A stretch of DNA of 8,112 bases, from the NCBI GenBank assembly GCA_019245555.1, contig JAFARH010000133.1, positions 1 through 8,112 on the forward strand, written 5' to 3'. The notes beneath the pieces were generated by a model. It was not told where the DNA came from and did not search any database. It worked only from the letters and a program-made list of their open reading frames with translations. This stretch comes from Betaproteobacteria bacterium. GTDB lineage: Bacteria; Pseudomonadota; Gammaproteobacteria; Burkholderiales; SG8-39. The position numbers and the translations under genes are program-made. Numbering within the stretch: the first letter of the stretch is position 1; each line of letters opens with the position of its first letter. Positions 8,088-8,112 of the stretch are shown here, piece by piece.

Positions 8088-8112
8088 CAAGGCACCGGAT
8101 CGTAGCCGCCCG
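8087..8112 (-). CDS. yidD: YidD C-terminus (membrane protein insertion efficiency factor), partial
   Basis: Reading leftwards from the window edge, one minus-strand frame gives Gly-Gly-Tyr-Asp-Pro-Val-Pro then TGA (8089-8087). GGYDPVP or GGDDPVP close to the C-terminus is typical of YidD, the small membrane-associated protein that lies next to yidC in many bacteria and aids insertion. The stop overlaps the yidC ATG as TGATG. Only seven codons are visible, but motif, frame and position all agree. rnpA and rpmH would be expected further right. Confidence 0.8.

Noticed and set aside
1..8112. Mobile elements, CRISPR arrays, tRNA or rRNA genes, toxin-antitoxin or defence genes
   Set aside because: No repeats of the needed size, no transposase or integrase motifs and no RNA-gene signatures were seen; nearly all the window is filled by well-known genes.

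Overview
The window is a GC-rich piece of a bacterial chromosome and looks like the edge of the replication-origin region of a proteobacterium. A betaproteobacterium is my best guess. The reasons are the yidD-yidC-mnmE order, mnmG followed at once by another gene in the position usually held by rsmG, a close match to the chromosomal parS site, a GTP-type PEP carboxykinase, and a YidC of about 550 residues with a large periplasmic domain. The taxonomic call is inference, because no rRNA or other marker is present.

Layout, right to left on the minus strand. The last seven codons of yidD (8112-8087) run into yidC (8087-6438) through a TGATG stop/start overlap. yidC overlaps mnmE (6451-5138) by 14 bases. 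A 168-base spacer (4970-5137) follows, with candidate promoters, an inverted repeat and a terminator-like hairpin. Next comes pckG (4969-3122). A plus-strand MFS transporter gene (1947-3125) converges on pckG, and their stop codons share one CTAG. The transporter is divergent from mnmG (1842-4, minus) across a 104-base spacer that carries the parS-like site. mnmG ends in an ATGA overlap with the next minus-strand gene, of which only the first codon and a little more is present.

How the parts relate. YidD and YidC serve membrane-protein insertion. MnmE and MnmG are the two subunits of the enzyme that modifies wobble uridine 34 of certain tRNAs. In many proteobacteria mnmE and mnmG are neighbours; here pckG (gluconeogenesis) and an uncharacterised transporter sit between them. 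The parS-like site would load ParB for chromosome partition, and parA-parB would be expected just left of the window.

Every complete gene appears intact, with its family motifs in place. I see no mobile element, tRNA, rRNA, CRISPR array, defence system or plainly novel gene system. The less ordinary content is in the two spacers: parS in the divergent mnmG/MFS region, and the leader of pckG.
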